Counted from the stretch's first letter, positions 23,872 through 35,789 are shown. The stretch: 64,000 nt of DNA from Calycina herbarum (GCA_001414485.1 LLEY01000080.1:186001-250000), one strand, 5' to 3'. Translations and numbers: made by a program. Notes: generated from the sequence alone by a model not told the origin.

Positions 23872-25172
23872 ATGTCAGGCAAAGGCTTCCACCCTTTCAA
23901 GGGCAGAGTTAGCAAGCATTTCGGTGACACGGTATGTTCTTCTCTGCGAGTACCCTCTGTATAACGGGCAGTTTGCCGGAAAATGGGCAATTCACTGGGA
24001 AATCGCTGGAAGCTGACCTGGCGCTTTGGGAATTCACAGCTGCAGCCCGATGATGCGTATTTGAGCTGTAAGTACATTCTCGGGATTGCCCTCTATCTGC
24101 GAAGGTGTGAAGACTAACTTGAGATAGATTACGATGTCCGGTGTAGGTGAGGCCCGGAAATATGATATTAACTGGTACTGATGACCTCACAGTGATGAAG
24201 GAAGATATTGACACGCTCAAAAATGACTGGCTTACGGACAATGTAAGGTCTTCGCTTTTCCCTTGGGATTTACATTTACTAATTCCGAACAGTGCATAGC
24301 CTTCTGGGAAGAGTACATCCTCCACCTCCCCATCTTCACCCTCAAACCCTTCACTAAGCCAAGACAACAAATAGATATCTCGAAAGGGAAGAGCTGAAGC
24401 TTTACCCCTCCTCCCATATCGTTCTTCTACGACCTACGATGGCATTCATGTTAATGAAGACCCCCAATGTTTTGACGCTCAAAGAAGCTCTCCCCAACTT
24501 TTCGAAAACCACACATATATTTCTCCCAATAAATAATGCGCAAAACGTCACCCGACCAGAGGAAGGCACACATTGGTCATTACTCCTCGTCTCAGTCCTC
24601 GACGGCGTAGCCTTCCACTACGATTCCATGACCCAGCATAACTATCGAGACGCATACCATGCTACGACCCAACTATCGCAATTACTTGGAAAGACTCTGC
24701 GATTCATGGATCTCGAAGATAGTCCTAAACAAACTAATAGTAGTGACTGCGGCGTCTACGTCTGCATCCTCATGCGCCATCTTCTCCTCAAGAAACTCCT
24801 TTCCGCGAATGCGAGGGAGAAGGTGAGTATGAGTATGGGTGGGAAGTTGGTGGATGCTGCGGGTGGACGGAAGGAGATCTTTAGAACGATTGAAGGATTC
24901 CGGAAAGAGGGCGAACGAAGGAGATCGTACGTCCATCATTGCCCATATCCCCCTCGCATAGAATACTAGTTTATTCCATCCCTTTCTTTTATTTTCTCTT
25001 TTGGAGTTGAGGAGTTGTTTTGTTTTCGGAGTTTGGGGCGGAGTTTTAAGGAACCAGATTTCTAATTTTTTTCTCTTGCTCGAATTATAGACATGAGGAA
25101 TCGAGGAGTTCGAGTCCGTTTGGTAAAGGCAAATCTCATGATTCTAAAAGTCCTCCGAGAATCGATTCTTAG
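23872..25172 (+). CDS. NEDD8-specific cysteine protease (C48 family, DEN1/SENP8-like), about 268 aa
   Basis: Exons 23872-23931, 24040-24067, 24128-24142, 24193-24242, 24293-24312, 24375-24926 and 25091-25172. Exons 3 and 5 are micro-exons of 15 and 20 nt; the joins restore SYYDVRLMKEDIDTLKNDW and CIAFWEEYLEREELKLYP. DEN1 proteases process the NEDD8 precursor and remove NEDD8 from non-cullin targets. The C48 triad is visible: His in GTHWSLLLVSV, Asp in HYDSM, Cys in SSDCGVYV, with an upstream WLTDN motif. The final intron (164 bp, GTACGT donor) leads to a serine-rich tail ending SPPRIDS. If it is retained the protein ends instead at 24969 with PYPPRIEY, so the C-terminus is the least certain part. 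Confidence 0.9.
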
Positions 25173-26321
25173 CGTATCGAGGATGGTAGAGGCGCGAGGG
25201 ATTTCGGTACCCGGGGCGGGTTAATGGAGTAATGGGGAGGTTCATTCTTGAAATATGGACATTTTCGTTTTGCATCGCTGAGGAGAGACCGTATGGCACA
25301 ACTTTTTGTGCTGGAACATCAAAGAAAGTGGATGGAAGTTGAGATACCATTATGGCGCGTGGCCTTTGTATATTTTGGGGCTAGGAGGGAGCATCATTCC
25401 TACTGGACTGGGGGGGATGAAGTGAGTGGTGGGCTATGAGAAGTGTATCATGATAAAGTAAAACATAATGAATGCTATGAAATCACAGACTGCTTGAGCC
25501 CCATGGGGGTTGCAGGGTTTAATAAGGAGACAACTTCTTCTAATGTTACTCAAACTTTATTTCGACAAAAGATTCGACGGGTTTGATTGTTCTCGCCTTT
25601 TGGGATAATTGAATCAATTGAATTGAATTACGAGTTTGGAAGTTGCTGTTGTCGTTGTGATGAATAGTTTAGCGCTGTAAGGGAGAATTAATTTCCCAAG
25701 ACTTCCTCAGTTGTTTTATTGTCTTTCAGATGGAGTTGAGCATTCATCCAAAGGCACGATTACTTGAGAGGAATTGGGTGAGGAAATTAACTTGTGTTTT
25801 TGAGATCAGAGAGCTTGGTTTGAGTTAAAAGAGAAGGGGTTTTTGGTTATTTGATTTGTTGAGATGAATCCATGATGAACAAGGATTTTTCGGGTGAGTT
25901 GTCGTCTACTTGCAGTTAATGGAATCTCAAGGTACGGTTTGAATGGTTTGGGTACAAGCAAAGGGGGAGGGTATTCTTAGAATTGGCATGTATACTAACA
26001 TTGGCACCAGAATCAGATTGGGTAATGGATCAAGAGGATAATTGGATGATATATATAGCGAGTTCTCAACAACGGAAGAGATCTCGCTTAATACTTTGAG
26101 AAACGGGGCGGATTGATGTAAATTGGATAGTAAAAATATGGACATATTGTGTTCTATAGAATAAATTTCGCACTTGATTTTAGTCAAAGTATTAGAATCG
26201 GGTAGCTCGATAATTAACATGATAAATAAAGAAGCCAGGTTCCTACCCAACTCAATTGCTATACTTGTTTAACCTTGATCTTATTCGTGTATTCTAGAAC
26301 CTTTCATATATCACCGTATAT
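25173..26321. other. 1.15 kb convergent intergenic region
   Basis: Between the DEN1 stop and the stop of the minus-strand AAA relic. T- and G-rich, no coding region or clear repeat that I can support. Confidence 0.5.
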
Positions 26322-28050
26322 TTATACCGTCCTAGCTAGCTCCTGTTTCGCTTTTTCCCGCAGACTCAAAACAATTTCCAAATGTGCCTTGTTCAACTTT
26401 ACACCCTCACTTTCCGCTAACATTCTCGCTGTTTTTACCGCGCTTTTAATCTGTCGTCCGTTCAGCCCCCTCTGGACCAAGTCACTGATGTCTGCTTCAC
26501 TAATCGATACGGTATCAGGTTGCAAGGTCCGAATGAAGTTTGTCAGAACCTGAGCGCGCGCGGTCAATGCTAATTCCGTATAGTGCAGAGATATGTCAAT
26601 GCGAGATTCGAAGGCGGTATCGAGGCTGGAGACGCGATTGGTGGTCAAGATCAGCACGCCTGTATAATACTCGAGGAGGCGTAAGAATACTGTAAATCAC
26701 CTTTGGTTAGCTCCTCATTGGACATAAAATTGGCGGATCTTACTAGATATAAGCTCGTTCCGCTCTAGATTATCGGTAGTTCGGGCTTCTAGAAAAACGT
26801 CTGCCTCATCAATGAGTAGTACGGCATTCCAAGCTGCACATCGAACCAGAGTTTCATTGAGTCGATCTTCAACCGTAGCAATGGTGCTACCTAGGTCAGC
26901 AGCGCCAAGTCTGTACAAAGGTCGTTCGAGATGTTCGGCCACTGTGAAAAAAACACTATGGTGAGTTGCCCGCACCACAAGACTGTTAAGTTTCGTACTT
27001 ACCTGATTCAGCAGTCAGGGTCTTACCAACGCCAGGTGGGCCACTCAACAGGATAATGATTCCCTTCCCTATAATTTGGCCATGTGGGAAGAGTTCACTG
27101 TATCGGACAGGTGACGGATTCCTCACCTTTGCCGTCGACAAAATTATCGAAGCTAGCTTTCTTCTTCTTCATTTGAGACTCAATAATGGCAGTGAGTATC
27201 CGCTTTTCGTTGTCACAAATGACCAGATTTTGAAGCGCCGATGTTTTCCATTCGACATCTTGGATGCGGGAGACTTCGACTTCGCCTAAGCGCAAAATTA
27301 GGAAAGATTACATAAAAGACATACATGACTACTTACACCATAGTTTGCTGTGTATTGCAAATCCTTTGACCCATGGGACAGTCAAAAGGCACTGGTCATC
27401 CGTCAATTCAGGTAAGTCGTGAGAGAAATCGGTATGATCCTGCATCTCCGGGGCTTGAAATGCAGCCGAGAATTCCTCGTTGGTGCGTCGCTGACTTCGA
27501 GATGGTACAGGATATGCATAAAGATCTGCTGGTTGCATCATCAAGTCCGTAACTTGTTCTTCATAGACATGGCCATTCTTCAAAGCCGGCTCGATGATTG
27601 ATTTTTGGACGTCTTTGAGTGGTCGCAGCTCTGGAGGCACTTTACCTTGCAAGCTATAGTAGTTGAAGGCATCGATGGTTACACGTTCGGAAATCTGTAA
27701 AGAGTTATTATTTGCGAACAGCCTTAGAACAATGACCTAACTGGACTTTGGGTTGGCGGTCGGTATTGATCGGCGGTAGTGGTGTGGCGGATAGATATAG
27801 ATGTTTTGCCCGCGTATGAGCGGAAATGACATCCCGCGAGCTGCTTGAACTCTTTTCCACGAGCAACTAAAACCTTCTCAATGCCTTTCGGATCTTCAAC
27901 ACAACGCAATGGCAGTATTGAGAGTTCGTTCAGGCGACGGCTCCCTTCGTAATTGAATAGCAACTACGAGTCTCTTTTGACTCCAAAAATCTCTCCATTC
28001 CAGTCAACTACATCGACAGAGACAGCGTGGGAAAGAATTACTCTATTAAT
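26322..28050 (-). pseudogene. 5'-truncated AAA ATPase relic with an in-frame stop
   Basis: Minus-strand exons 27742-28050 (open at its 5' end), 27337-27694, 27127-27285, 27003-27068, 26744-26941 and 26322-26689, with clean introns of 47-61 bp. It resembles the fungal AAA proteins that carry a long N-terminal DUF7025-type region before a single ATPase domain: LFNYEGSRRLNELSILPL, then LLSGPPGVGKTLTAES (Walker A), VLLIDEADVFLE (Walker B) and TTNRVSSLDTAFESRID (SRH). The 5' exon reads back through DWNGEIFGVKRDS, then meets TAG at 27964-27966, and the coding similarity ends at about 28050 where an AT-rich palindromic block begins. No start codon or upstream N-terminal region is present. The stop could be CAG changed to TAG, the change RIP favours. 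Alternatively a 48-bp intron ends at that TAG. Splice sites are intact, so loss may be recent. Confidence 0.7.
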
Positions 28051-28470
28051 CGATTATTAATCTTCATTAATCAGATTAAATCAGATTAATATAATTAATT
28101 AGTATATATATATAAGCATTTATAAGGCTTATAAAGCTAATAACTAGTAGTATTACTAATTATATATAATAAGATTATATATTTATTATTATATAATTAA
28201 TAACTAATTTATTAAGACTATAATTAAAGAAGTTATGTAGTAAATAAAGTACTCAGGAGCTCTCGCTTGAGCGCCCGGCGTCCCGGAGCGCTACTCCGAT
28301 ACCACTCCGAGCATGCGGGCCGGTCTCCGATACCCACGGCCCAGTCACGTGTATATATTAATCAATTAATCAATTATTAATCTGATTAGATTAGATTAGA
28401 TTTTGATTAACACTTAAAACCCCTTGATTAGATTAGATTAATGCCCATTAATCTAATCTAATCTAATCAT
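28051..28470. repeat. AT-rich GATTA/TTAATC repeat block with a GC-rich island
   Basis: Long runs built from TTAATC, GATTA and TATATA, interrupted at 28254-28351 by a GC-rich island (CCCGGAGCG, and CTCCGATACC twice). It holds a perfect inverted repeat (28426-28463). Its sharp composition change and position at the broken end of the AAA relic suggest mobile-element or RIP debris. Confidence 0.6.
28426..28463. repeat. perfect 18-bp inverted repeat, 2-bp loop
   Basis: Arms GATTAGATTAGATTAATG (28426-28443) and its exact reverse complement (28446-28463) separated by CC. It would form a cruciform or hairpin. Confidence 0.9.
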
Positions 28471-29195
28471 TACTTTCGCTGATTCCTGTGTTGAAAAAGA
28501 AATAGTGTTTAACACTATCTTTCTATTGGGCTATTTCTGGGACTCACCGAAGCTATACTTCTTTACTATGGAGCGGAATGGTAATACAAAGGTAGTATAC
28601 TTTATTCACTATTAATAGAACTGTAAAATGTTGTCCAAACACATACGAAAATGTTACAAAACAAAAGACTTGAGCTAGAAGCTCTATTTTACTAAGTTGT
28701 TCTAATATTTCTTTGGTGCTATCTCATAAATGTTATTCAGATATGTGTATCTAGTACTCTATATACTCAGAAATCTCGTAACTTTATTTACTTTACTTAA
28801 TTAATATAATATTCTTGAACAACTCAATTTAATAGTTGAAATTACTAGACTTGCTATTTGATACTTTACGTGCAGCAAGCTGACACGCTAAAATTGTTAG
28901 AGACTTGATCGAGATTAAAGTAGGACATTTTGGAGAAACTGGGGTCTGGGAAGCCCAGGCGGGACTAGGTTTTTTTTCTAGAACTCGTCCAAAAGGACAA
29001 GTTGATATGGGAGGGAAAGAAGTTCATCATGAACTAGAGAATGACAAGGCAGTTTGAGATGATAGCGAGGATAATATCCAACTACAGTATCATAAATGTC
29101 GATGAAATAGCACACGCTGATAGTTACAGTGAATCTGAGCATTTAAAAGTCCGACTTCAAGTCAGAAGAATCATTCATATTTCTATAAATCCCAC
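28471..29195. other. intergenic with decayed AT-rich repeat
   Basis: 28772-28870 resembles 41381-41482 in the large gene-poor island (shared blocks near AATTTAATAG, ACTTTATTT and TTACTA). No gene seen; nothing notable from 28880 to 29195. Confidence 0.45.
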
Positions 29196-30471
29196 CTACA
29201 ACCTCGCCTTGGTCTTCGCCCTCTCCCTCGCACCCTCAACATGTTTCCAAGCCAACCTCCCCATCGGATGTCTCAACTCAGCATTCTGCTTTGCCTGCGC
29301 ACTACTCGCTTGTCTAACAGCATATCTCGCCGCAATCCCTTGATAAATACACGTCGCTCTAAAAAACCCAAAAGCAGTTCCCCAACTCAGTTCTGGTGTC
29401 GGGTCCCAACCTGCGACCTCTCCGTACCATTTTACTAATTCTTCCGGGCTTGGGAGGCCAGGAGTTTCGCCGGGACTGAAACCTGGGATTTTTGAAATGA
29501 GGGTTTGGTTGTTGAGGTTGTAGGGGGTCATGAGGTTTACGAGGTCGGAGAGGGGGTGGCCTATTGTTGACATTTCCCAACTTTCTCTTGTTAGTTATGC
29601 TTCTTAAATATAAATATAAAGAGAAGATAGCTTACTCTAATATCCCAATAACCCTCGGTTCAGTCTTATGGAAGACCAAGTTGTCGATTTTATAATCTCC
29701 ATGTATAGGAGCACCCCGATCTCTAGGTTGCAATTTTTTATCACTAAAGAACTCCAGTATCTCCTTAATATGTGGCATCTGTCCAACCGCCTCTTTTGTA
29801 TCGACGTCCACAGTTTCCGCTTGTGCTTTCTCGATCGTGGCGAATGTTTTGATCTGACGATCGTAAAACCCAGATGGTCGACCAAATGTTTCTAACCCAA
29901 CATCATTTGGTATAATCCTATGAAGTTTCGCCAGAGTCCTTATAGCATCGTGCCACCTGTTTTCATCAGCGAAAACCCCTCCCTCTCTCTGGGTATACAT
30001 ACATCTCCCTTCTCTCCCCCGGCGAAACATCCGGTATCGTCGCATCCTCAATAATCCTCCCATCCAAGAACTCCATAATATAAAACGCCGTCCCAACAAT
30101 GCTCACATCCTCACACAGACAATATGCCTTGGGAACAGGGACATCTGTCTTCTCCAGAGCATGTATGACCTTGTATTCCCTCTCCACTTGGTGTGCAGTC
30201 TTCGATACTAGTTTTCCCGGGGGTTTCTTGCGCATAACGAATTTCATGCCATTAGAGGCTGTGAGTTGGTATGTAGGATTCGATTGTCCGAAGCCAAACT
30301 ATTTGCGCTCGCTATTAGCATACTACTCACTTCATCTTTATCGTGGTGTATAGCTTCAGTGGGATAATCTACCTGTTTGACATCGAAAGGGATCTTGATT
30401 TCGGGAACATTTTTGGAGATATATCGCTCTAACGATTGAATATTGATAGGTTGTCTTACGGCACCGGCCAT
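29196..30471 (-). CDS. aminoglycoside phosphotransferase (APH) family kinase, about 366 aa
   Basis: Minus-strand exons 30373-30471, 30003-30298, 29636-29956 and 29196-29580; introns 74, 46 and 55 bp. The fold is the APH/choline-kinase type, close to the kinase-like half of acyl-CoA dehydrogenase family members 10/11: [12 protein letters not shown] (nucleotide loop), [13 protein letters not shown] (Lys), [23 protein letters not shown] hinge, [12 protein letters not shown] (Brenner-type catalytic loop, about residue 213) and [15 protein letters not shown] (metal-binding Asp). In eukaryotes such proteins may phosphorylate hydroxyacyl-CoA intermediates or other small molecules; the substrate here is unknown. 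Same strand as UTP12, which lies upstream of it, 385 bp away. Complete and apparently intact. Confidence 0.9.
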
Positions 30472-30856
30472 TGTGAGGTTTGGAGGGAATCGATTGCGTT
30501 GTTGAATTGAAGCATCTCGCGGGGGTTTGTGAGAGTGTTATCTGATCAACAGCCTCGGCCTCGGCTTCTGGGGTCATAAGGAAGCTAAATTTAGGCCTGT
30601 CGAACCCCGGAAAATCAGTACCCGAAGTTGTGGGGGAAATACCGAGTGAGAGCCGGGGCTTTGATCGGTTGCTCACTTAGTAGATTGTCGCTTTTACTGA
30701 TAAAGTCCAGTCAGAAATAGCGTGTGGAGTAGTCAATTGATGTTTTTGAAGCTTTGATGAGGACATTGTTGTAGAAATAACATTGCTTGGGGTATTAAAA
30801 GTACCTGTATCTATCACAATCCCCCCATAAACTCCTTTCCTTTCCTACCTATCAGC

Positions 30857-33811
30857 TCAGCTTACTTGAACAAAACCACGCTTTTTCTGAGAATCCGACT
30901 TTTCCTCCGTATCCCACGTGTCTTCATCTACATAATCCTTAACTCCCTTTTCTTTCACCTGAGCACCTATCACTCTCAATGCAGCAAGATTGTATCCCAT
31001 CTCATCTTTCTGCTTCTTTAATGCCTGTCGTAGATTGGTTCGAATGCCATCAAGCATTAGCCGCATCGTTCTGCTAGCAACAATTTGTCGGTGATGAGTT
31101 TTTAACATAAAAAACAGGACTCGACACGTCAGAGGTATGTTCATTAACCTTGTCGCAAATATGTTGAGGAATGTGAAGAGCATCGGTAAAGTTGCAAATG
31201 GAAGAACCAGCAGAGCATCTTGAAGTGCTGCAGCTTTCACTCTTTGAATCACCGACAAGACATGTGCTTCTGCGCTGATCCCACCTAATGCCATAAAAAG
31301 GGGATTTCGAGCTGGTGGTGCGGTGTTTGGATGTGTTGCTTTTGCCAGCTCCCATTCTTCCATGAGTTTTAAATCAACCATGCCAAGTTCTAGAGCTTCA
31401 GCGATCTTTTCTCCAGCCATGAGAGTCTCGATGGTTTGTTTACCAGCGGTTCCCACTTCTGCGGAATTTTCTTCGTTGTCCTTTTCAGGTTCGAGCGAGG
31501 TAGTCAAAGTACTTTCGTATAATTCCTCAAGTTCCTTTTCCCTCTCTTCTTCCAAGAAAATCTGCTCGTCGGTCTGTTCCCACACTCTGATACTCTTGTC
31601 GTGACTTGCGCTAACCAGGAAGTTTCCGGTTCGGCTGACAGCTAACGCCCAAATCTCGCTATGATGGCCATCTAGACGTTGAATCTGCTCGAATTTGTCA
31701 CCATCCCAGTACTTGATCATCCGATCCTTGCTTGTACTGAAAAAGTGGTGCCCGTTCCCATCTTGATTGTGGGGAACAAATGCAACCTGCAAGATACTGT
31801 CTTGATGAGCGAAGAAAGCCTTGTGGCAATCACCAAAATCCAGACCCCAAAGTCTGACGTTCTTGTCTGCTGAACAAGTTACGATCAACTTGCTATCAAA
31901 GGAAATATCCATATTAAGTACAGGTAATTTGTGGCCATACAGATTGAGGAAAAGTTTTAAAGAGTCCACGAAAAATACCTTGACAGTATTGTCCAGAAGT
32001 GCGACTGCTAGTAGGCGAGAATCCGGAGAGAATCGAATGCTCAGAATATCATCTGCCACTTTGAGAGTTCTTGTGTGAGCAAGCCTCAGTCGCGGGGTAG
32101 TTCGCTTGGTTCCAGGGATGTCTTCTTGGAAGATTTCAAAATTCCAGAATTTAGCTGTCTTGTCTGCGCTGCCTGAAGCCAATGATCGTCCATCTGGGTG
32201 TACTTGAAGGGTCCAAATTGCCCCTTCGTGGGCTTTGATGGTGTCAAGCATAGCAGCTGATGCGACATCGAATAGCTCCAACTCGCCACTCTTAGTACCA
32301 ACAACCACAATTTTATCACCAGGCAAAAATGCAACACACAGCGCGTAGCCACATTCAAATGTACGGATGCAAGTGCTTGTCCGAACATTCCAAATCTTCA
32401 ATCCACCATTTGATGCAGATGCGAGCATTCGATCATCCGAGCTAAGCGACAGAGCTCTGACATCTGCGCGGTGACCGGGTAGCTCAACTGAGAGGGATCG
32501 TGCATAGTCTGGCAACTCCTCGCTTTTCGCTTTCTTCGATTTCTCCTTTGTCGGTATGCTGTAAACCTCCAACTGATTATTTGTCGTAGCCGCTAGCAAT
32601 TGAATTGATTTTGACCCTTTCGTATGAACCCAGTCGAACGAGCGAACCTTGCCTCCTGTTCTTACAATAACGTATGGAACGAAAAAGTCGCTAATCTCGG
32701 CGCTCGAAGTGTCCTCGGATTTTTCGTCTAACTCTCCACCATCCACTTCCATCGCAGAACCTAGTTTTTCACGTCTCCTTTTGCGCTTTCGTGCCAAACT
32801 CCTCTTTACCTCCTCTTCTGATCGTATCCTCCATATTTCTATCGCTTTTTCCGATCCATGGACGGCAAAATAGTCGAGTCTAGGATGAAAACTAACTCCA
32901 ATGGCCTTCTCCTTGCCTTGCCGATGTAATACACCGCGATCATGTAGGTATCGACTCTCAGCAGCTCCATTAACTTGGGTTGATAGTTTGAAAAGTCCGG
33001 CAGTATCGATCGACCACATCTTCATTTCTCCGTCATTTCCAGTCGTAATACATCCACTTCCGTCTGGAGAAACACCAAGAGACCAGCATTCCCCATTGGT
33101 TTGAGCCACATGGGTTTCAATACAATGTTGAGAGGTGACATCCCATAACTTTATCAGAGCGTCTTTTCCAGTCGTGAGGAGGAACCCTTCAACGTCGACA
33201 AGATCGCTCGCAACTTGAACAGCGTCTTCTCCGTCCTCGGAGGAAACGATTGGCGCTTCTGGCTGAATGAATTCCAATCCCGTCACTTGATCTTTATGTC
33301 CCCTCAACTTGAATAGTCCAACCTCGGCTACTAGATCCCATATTATCACATCCGTATCCTTTGATCCACTGGCTAGTCTGACGCCCGATTTGTCGAATGC
33401 AAGAACGGTAATGGCGGAGCGATGGCCGTTGAAGCTCACTATTGCAGTGGCAATTTTCGAGTCCCAAAGTCGTATGCTACCATCTTCGTATCCCGCAGCA
33501 TAAACATCCGTGTCGACTTGACTTTGCGCAAGGGCTGTGACTTGTGAATTGCAATCCTTATCTTTCCAGCGACTGAGTAGCTCTCCTTTTCTTATATCCC
33601 AGCACAAAACGTCCTCATTTGCAGCAACAATAGCACGTCCAGAGCTACCACTGCGCGAACCTGAACCATCGGCCGACCAAACGACATTTGCGGTGCTGGA
33701 GTTGACGAGTCCGAAAGTTTTCGAATGCTCGTACTTTCTGTAATTGATGTTGTTAGTGAGAATAACTACCTGCGAGATTGCAATGGAAACTTACAAATAG
33801 GACTTGACCAT
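30857..33811 (-). CDS. UTP12: U3 snoRNP WD-repeat protein UTP12 (DIP2/WDR3), about 965 aa
   Basis: Minus-strand exons 33795-33811 (17 nt) and 30857-33737; one 57-bp intron. UTP12 is a subunit of the UTP-B complex of the small-subunit processome, acting in the nucleolus on 18S pre-rRNA. The start MVKSYLKYEHSKTFGLV is characteristic. A double set of WD40 repeats follows (for example NGHRSAITVLAFD, VSPDGSGCITTGND, SFDSKLIVTCSADKNVRLWGL, SRTGNFLVSASHDKSIRVWE), with a basic insert around KRKRRREKL, then a C-terminal helical UTP12 domain (VLPFATLPMLFTFLNIF, VLFFMLKTHHRQI). Length matches yeast Utp12 (943 aa). It ends KRGFVQVS. Divergent from ARPC2. Confidence 0.96.
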
Positions 33812-34055
33812 CTTGTGGTTTTGGCGGGGGAGATCAGATCGCGACAACAATTTTTTTACTCGGACAGAATTTAGTTAGTGCTGTGGATAAGCGCCAAAGT
33901 GTATATCGCAGCACGCCCAGATTTGAGCCACAAGGGCCGTTAGCTTCACTGCCCCACCAGAACATCTGCCATCGTCAGCCTCCAACTCAACTAAGGCAGA
34001 CCATTCGAGACAGAGGGGAAATTTTGTCAAACACAGCAATCAACGAGACGCCAAA
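33812..34055. promoter_or_regulatory. bidirectional UTP12/ARPC2 promoter
   Basis: 244 bp between two divergent start codons; both promoters must lie here or overlap the leaders. No specific factor site is recognised. Confidence 0.5.
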
Positions 34056-35259
34056 ATGCTTCTCTTGGACTACCAGAATGTGTTGATCCAGTCGGTCCTC
34101 ACCGAGAGATTCTCTGGGTTAGCTGCACCATCCCCCCACTCGAATACCACCTGCTAACCCAATATTAAGGGCCCCTCCAGTCAACATTGACCAGACGGTA
34201 TCGGACTTCGACGGTGTCACTTTCCATATTTCTACCCCCGAAGCCAAGTCAAAAATCGTCGTCTCCATACAAATTCGGTGCTATAATGATCTCTTGAAAT
34301 ACGGCGCACAACAAGTTCTTGAACGGGAATATGGCTCTTATGTAATTGCCCCAGAGGCCGGGTACAACTTCTCTGTACAAGTTGATTTGGATACCTTACC
34401 TGAGGATAAGGGTGCGTTGTTCTCTTGATCTTTTAAGCTTCCGCTAACATCATCAAGAGGCTCGGGATGACATTATTCGGAGGGTGTCATTGTTAAAGAG
34501 GAACGCAATGGCTGCGCCATTCGAACACGCCTTTGACGAACATCACAAATTGGCGGAGGAAGCTTCCAAATTCACATCGGAGGAAGCACCTCAGGGAGTT
34601 CGAGAAGGTGGTGAGGTTATGGGCATCCATTACCGCGACGAAGAGGCAATCTACATCAAAGCCAGTCATGACAGAGTTACGGTCATCTTCAGTACAATCT
34701 TCCGGGAGGAGACCGACAGAGTTTTTGGCAAGGTGTTTATTCAAGAATTCGTTGATGCAAGGAGGCGAGCTATTCAAAATGCTCCGCAGGTTCTTTTCAG
34801 AAATGATCCTCCGCTTGAGTTACAAGGTGTACCTGGAGTTAAGGATAGTGGAAATGGAGAGATAGGATACGTAACTTTTGGTAAGAATCGTTGGTAGGCA
34901 GTTGACTTCCAAAGCTAACTAACTCAGTACTATTTCCACGACACATGACCCGCCAAAGACGAGAGGACGTTATATCCCATATCCAAACCTTCCGTGACTA
35001 TTTCCATTACCACATTAAGGCCTCAAAGGTAGGCGAGAAGCAGGTCTGGGAACTATCGAGCATTGCTAAATGTTTAATAGGCTTTTATCCACTCCAGAAT
35101 GCGAAGACGTACTGCCGATTTCCTTCAAGGTAGGAAGATTCTAAAATCGTGTATTTGCATAGCTAACCATATCAAGTTCTTCGAAGAGCACGACCAGAGA
35201 ACGAAGAAAAGGAGAGAAAGACAGCCAGTGGAAGAACATTCAAGGTTCAAGGCAGCTAA
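34056..35259 (+). CDS. ARC35: Arp2/3 complex 34-kDa subunit ARPC2 (ARC35), about 319 aa
   Basis: Exons 34056-34117, 34170-34411, 34458-34880, 34928-35028, 35081-35129 and 35177-35259; introns of 46-52 bp. ARPC2 is the scaffold subunit of the Arp2/3 complex that nucleates branched actin at endocytic sites and hyphal tips. Recognised by [59 protein letters not shown], the basic C-terminal helix [35 protein letters not shown] and [18 protein letters not shown]. Length matches the family. Every join keeps frame. Confidence 0.96.
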
Positions 35260-35522
35260 AACATTGTCACGGTCCCCAAAAATACACTTTGAAATCAACG
35301 CCTGCCTAGGCCCTTCGCCCCTGCCCAGTTCTCTAATCCAGACTCCTTAACGCCAATTGATCCATAAAATATATCCCTTTTCTAACTAGCAAACATGGCA
35401 GTAAACAATGTCCACTTGTTTACTTTTCCATTATCATGTTTGTAGTACTGCGTGTAGACCCCTCCACTTGAGCTACTAGTCGTCAGTATTGATGGCAACA
35501 AGATTTTCAAGTATAACCTAGC

Positions 35523-35789
35523 TCACTTTGCATGATCCATTATCTTTTCCTTCTTTCGCCATTCCTTTTCCTTGGCCTCCTTCTCTGCAAAATATCTTTC
35601 CTTTCTGGTTCTTAATTTTTCTGCCTTTTCCTCTTCTGGAGTGAGGATCTTGGGCTCGGAATCTGGAGCTGGCGAGCGAGGTCGTAGTAGTTTTTCTTTG
35701 AGCGATCGACTTTTGGTGGTGAAAGAGGAAGCTTCGGAGTCTACTTGGGTTGCGGTGACGGTGATGGAGATTGATGATTTGGAATTCAT
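35523..35789 (-). CDS. small charged hypothetical protein, about 88 aa
   Basis: Single exon starting MNSKSSISITVTATQ and ending WRKKEKIMDHAK. An upstream ATG at 35879 would add 30 residues, but the shorter start gives more natural composition. The C-terminal half is a strongly charged helix (EEEKAEKLRTRKERYFAEKEAKEKE), preceded by RPRSPAPDSEPKILTP with SP/TP sites. No family recognised and no conserved neighbour. Codons look coding, but a chance frame cannot be excluded. Confidence 0.42.
   Translation of the reverse strand: MNSKSSISITVTATQVDSEASSFTTKSRSLKEKLLRPRSPAPDSEPKILTPEEEKAEKLRTRKERYFAEKEAKEKEWRKKEKIMDHAK

Noticed and set aside
24395..24400. Apparent stop in DEN1 after CIAFWEEYILHLPIF
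   Set aside because: That frame reads through an intron (24313-24374); splicing gives FWEEYLEREELKLYP and the canonical protease continues.
28381..28463. GATTA repeats considered as telomere-like or centromere sequence
   Set aside because: The unit is not TTAGGG, the array is short and inverted, and ordinary genes flank it on both sides.
30857..30880. GTAAGC at the end of UTP12 considered as a donor for another exon
   Set aside because: The frame stops naturally (FVQVS) at a position and with a sequence typical of the family, and no good acceptor with coding sequence follows.
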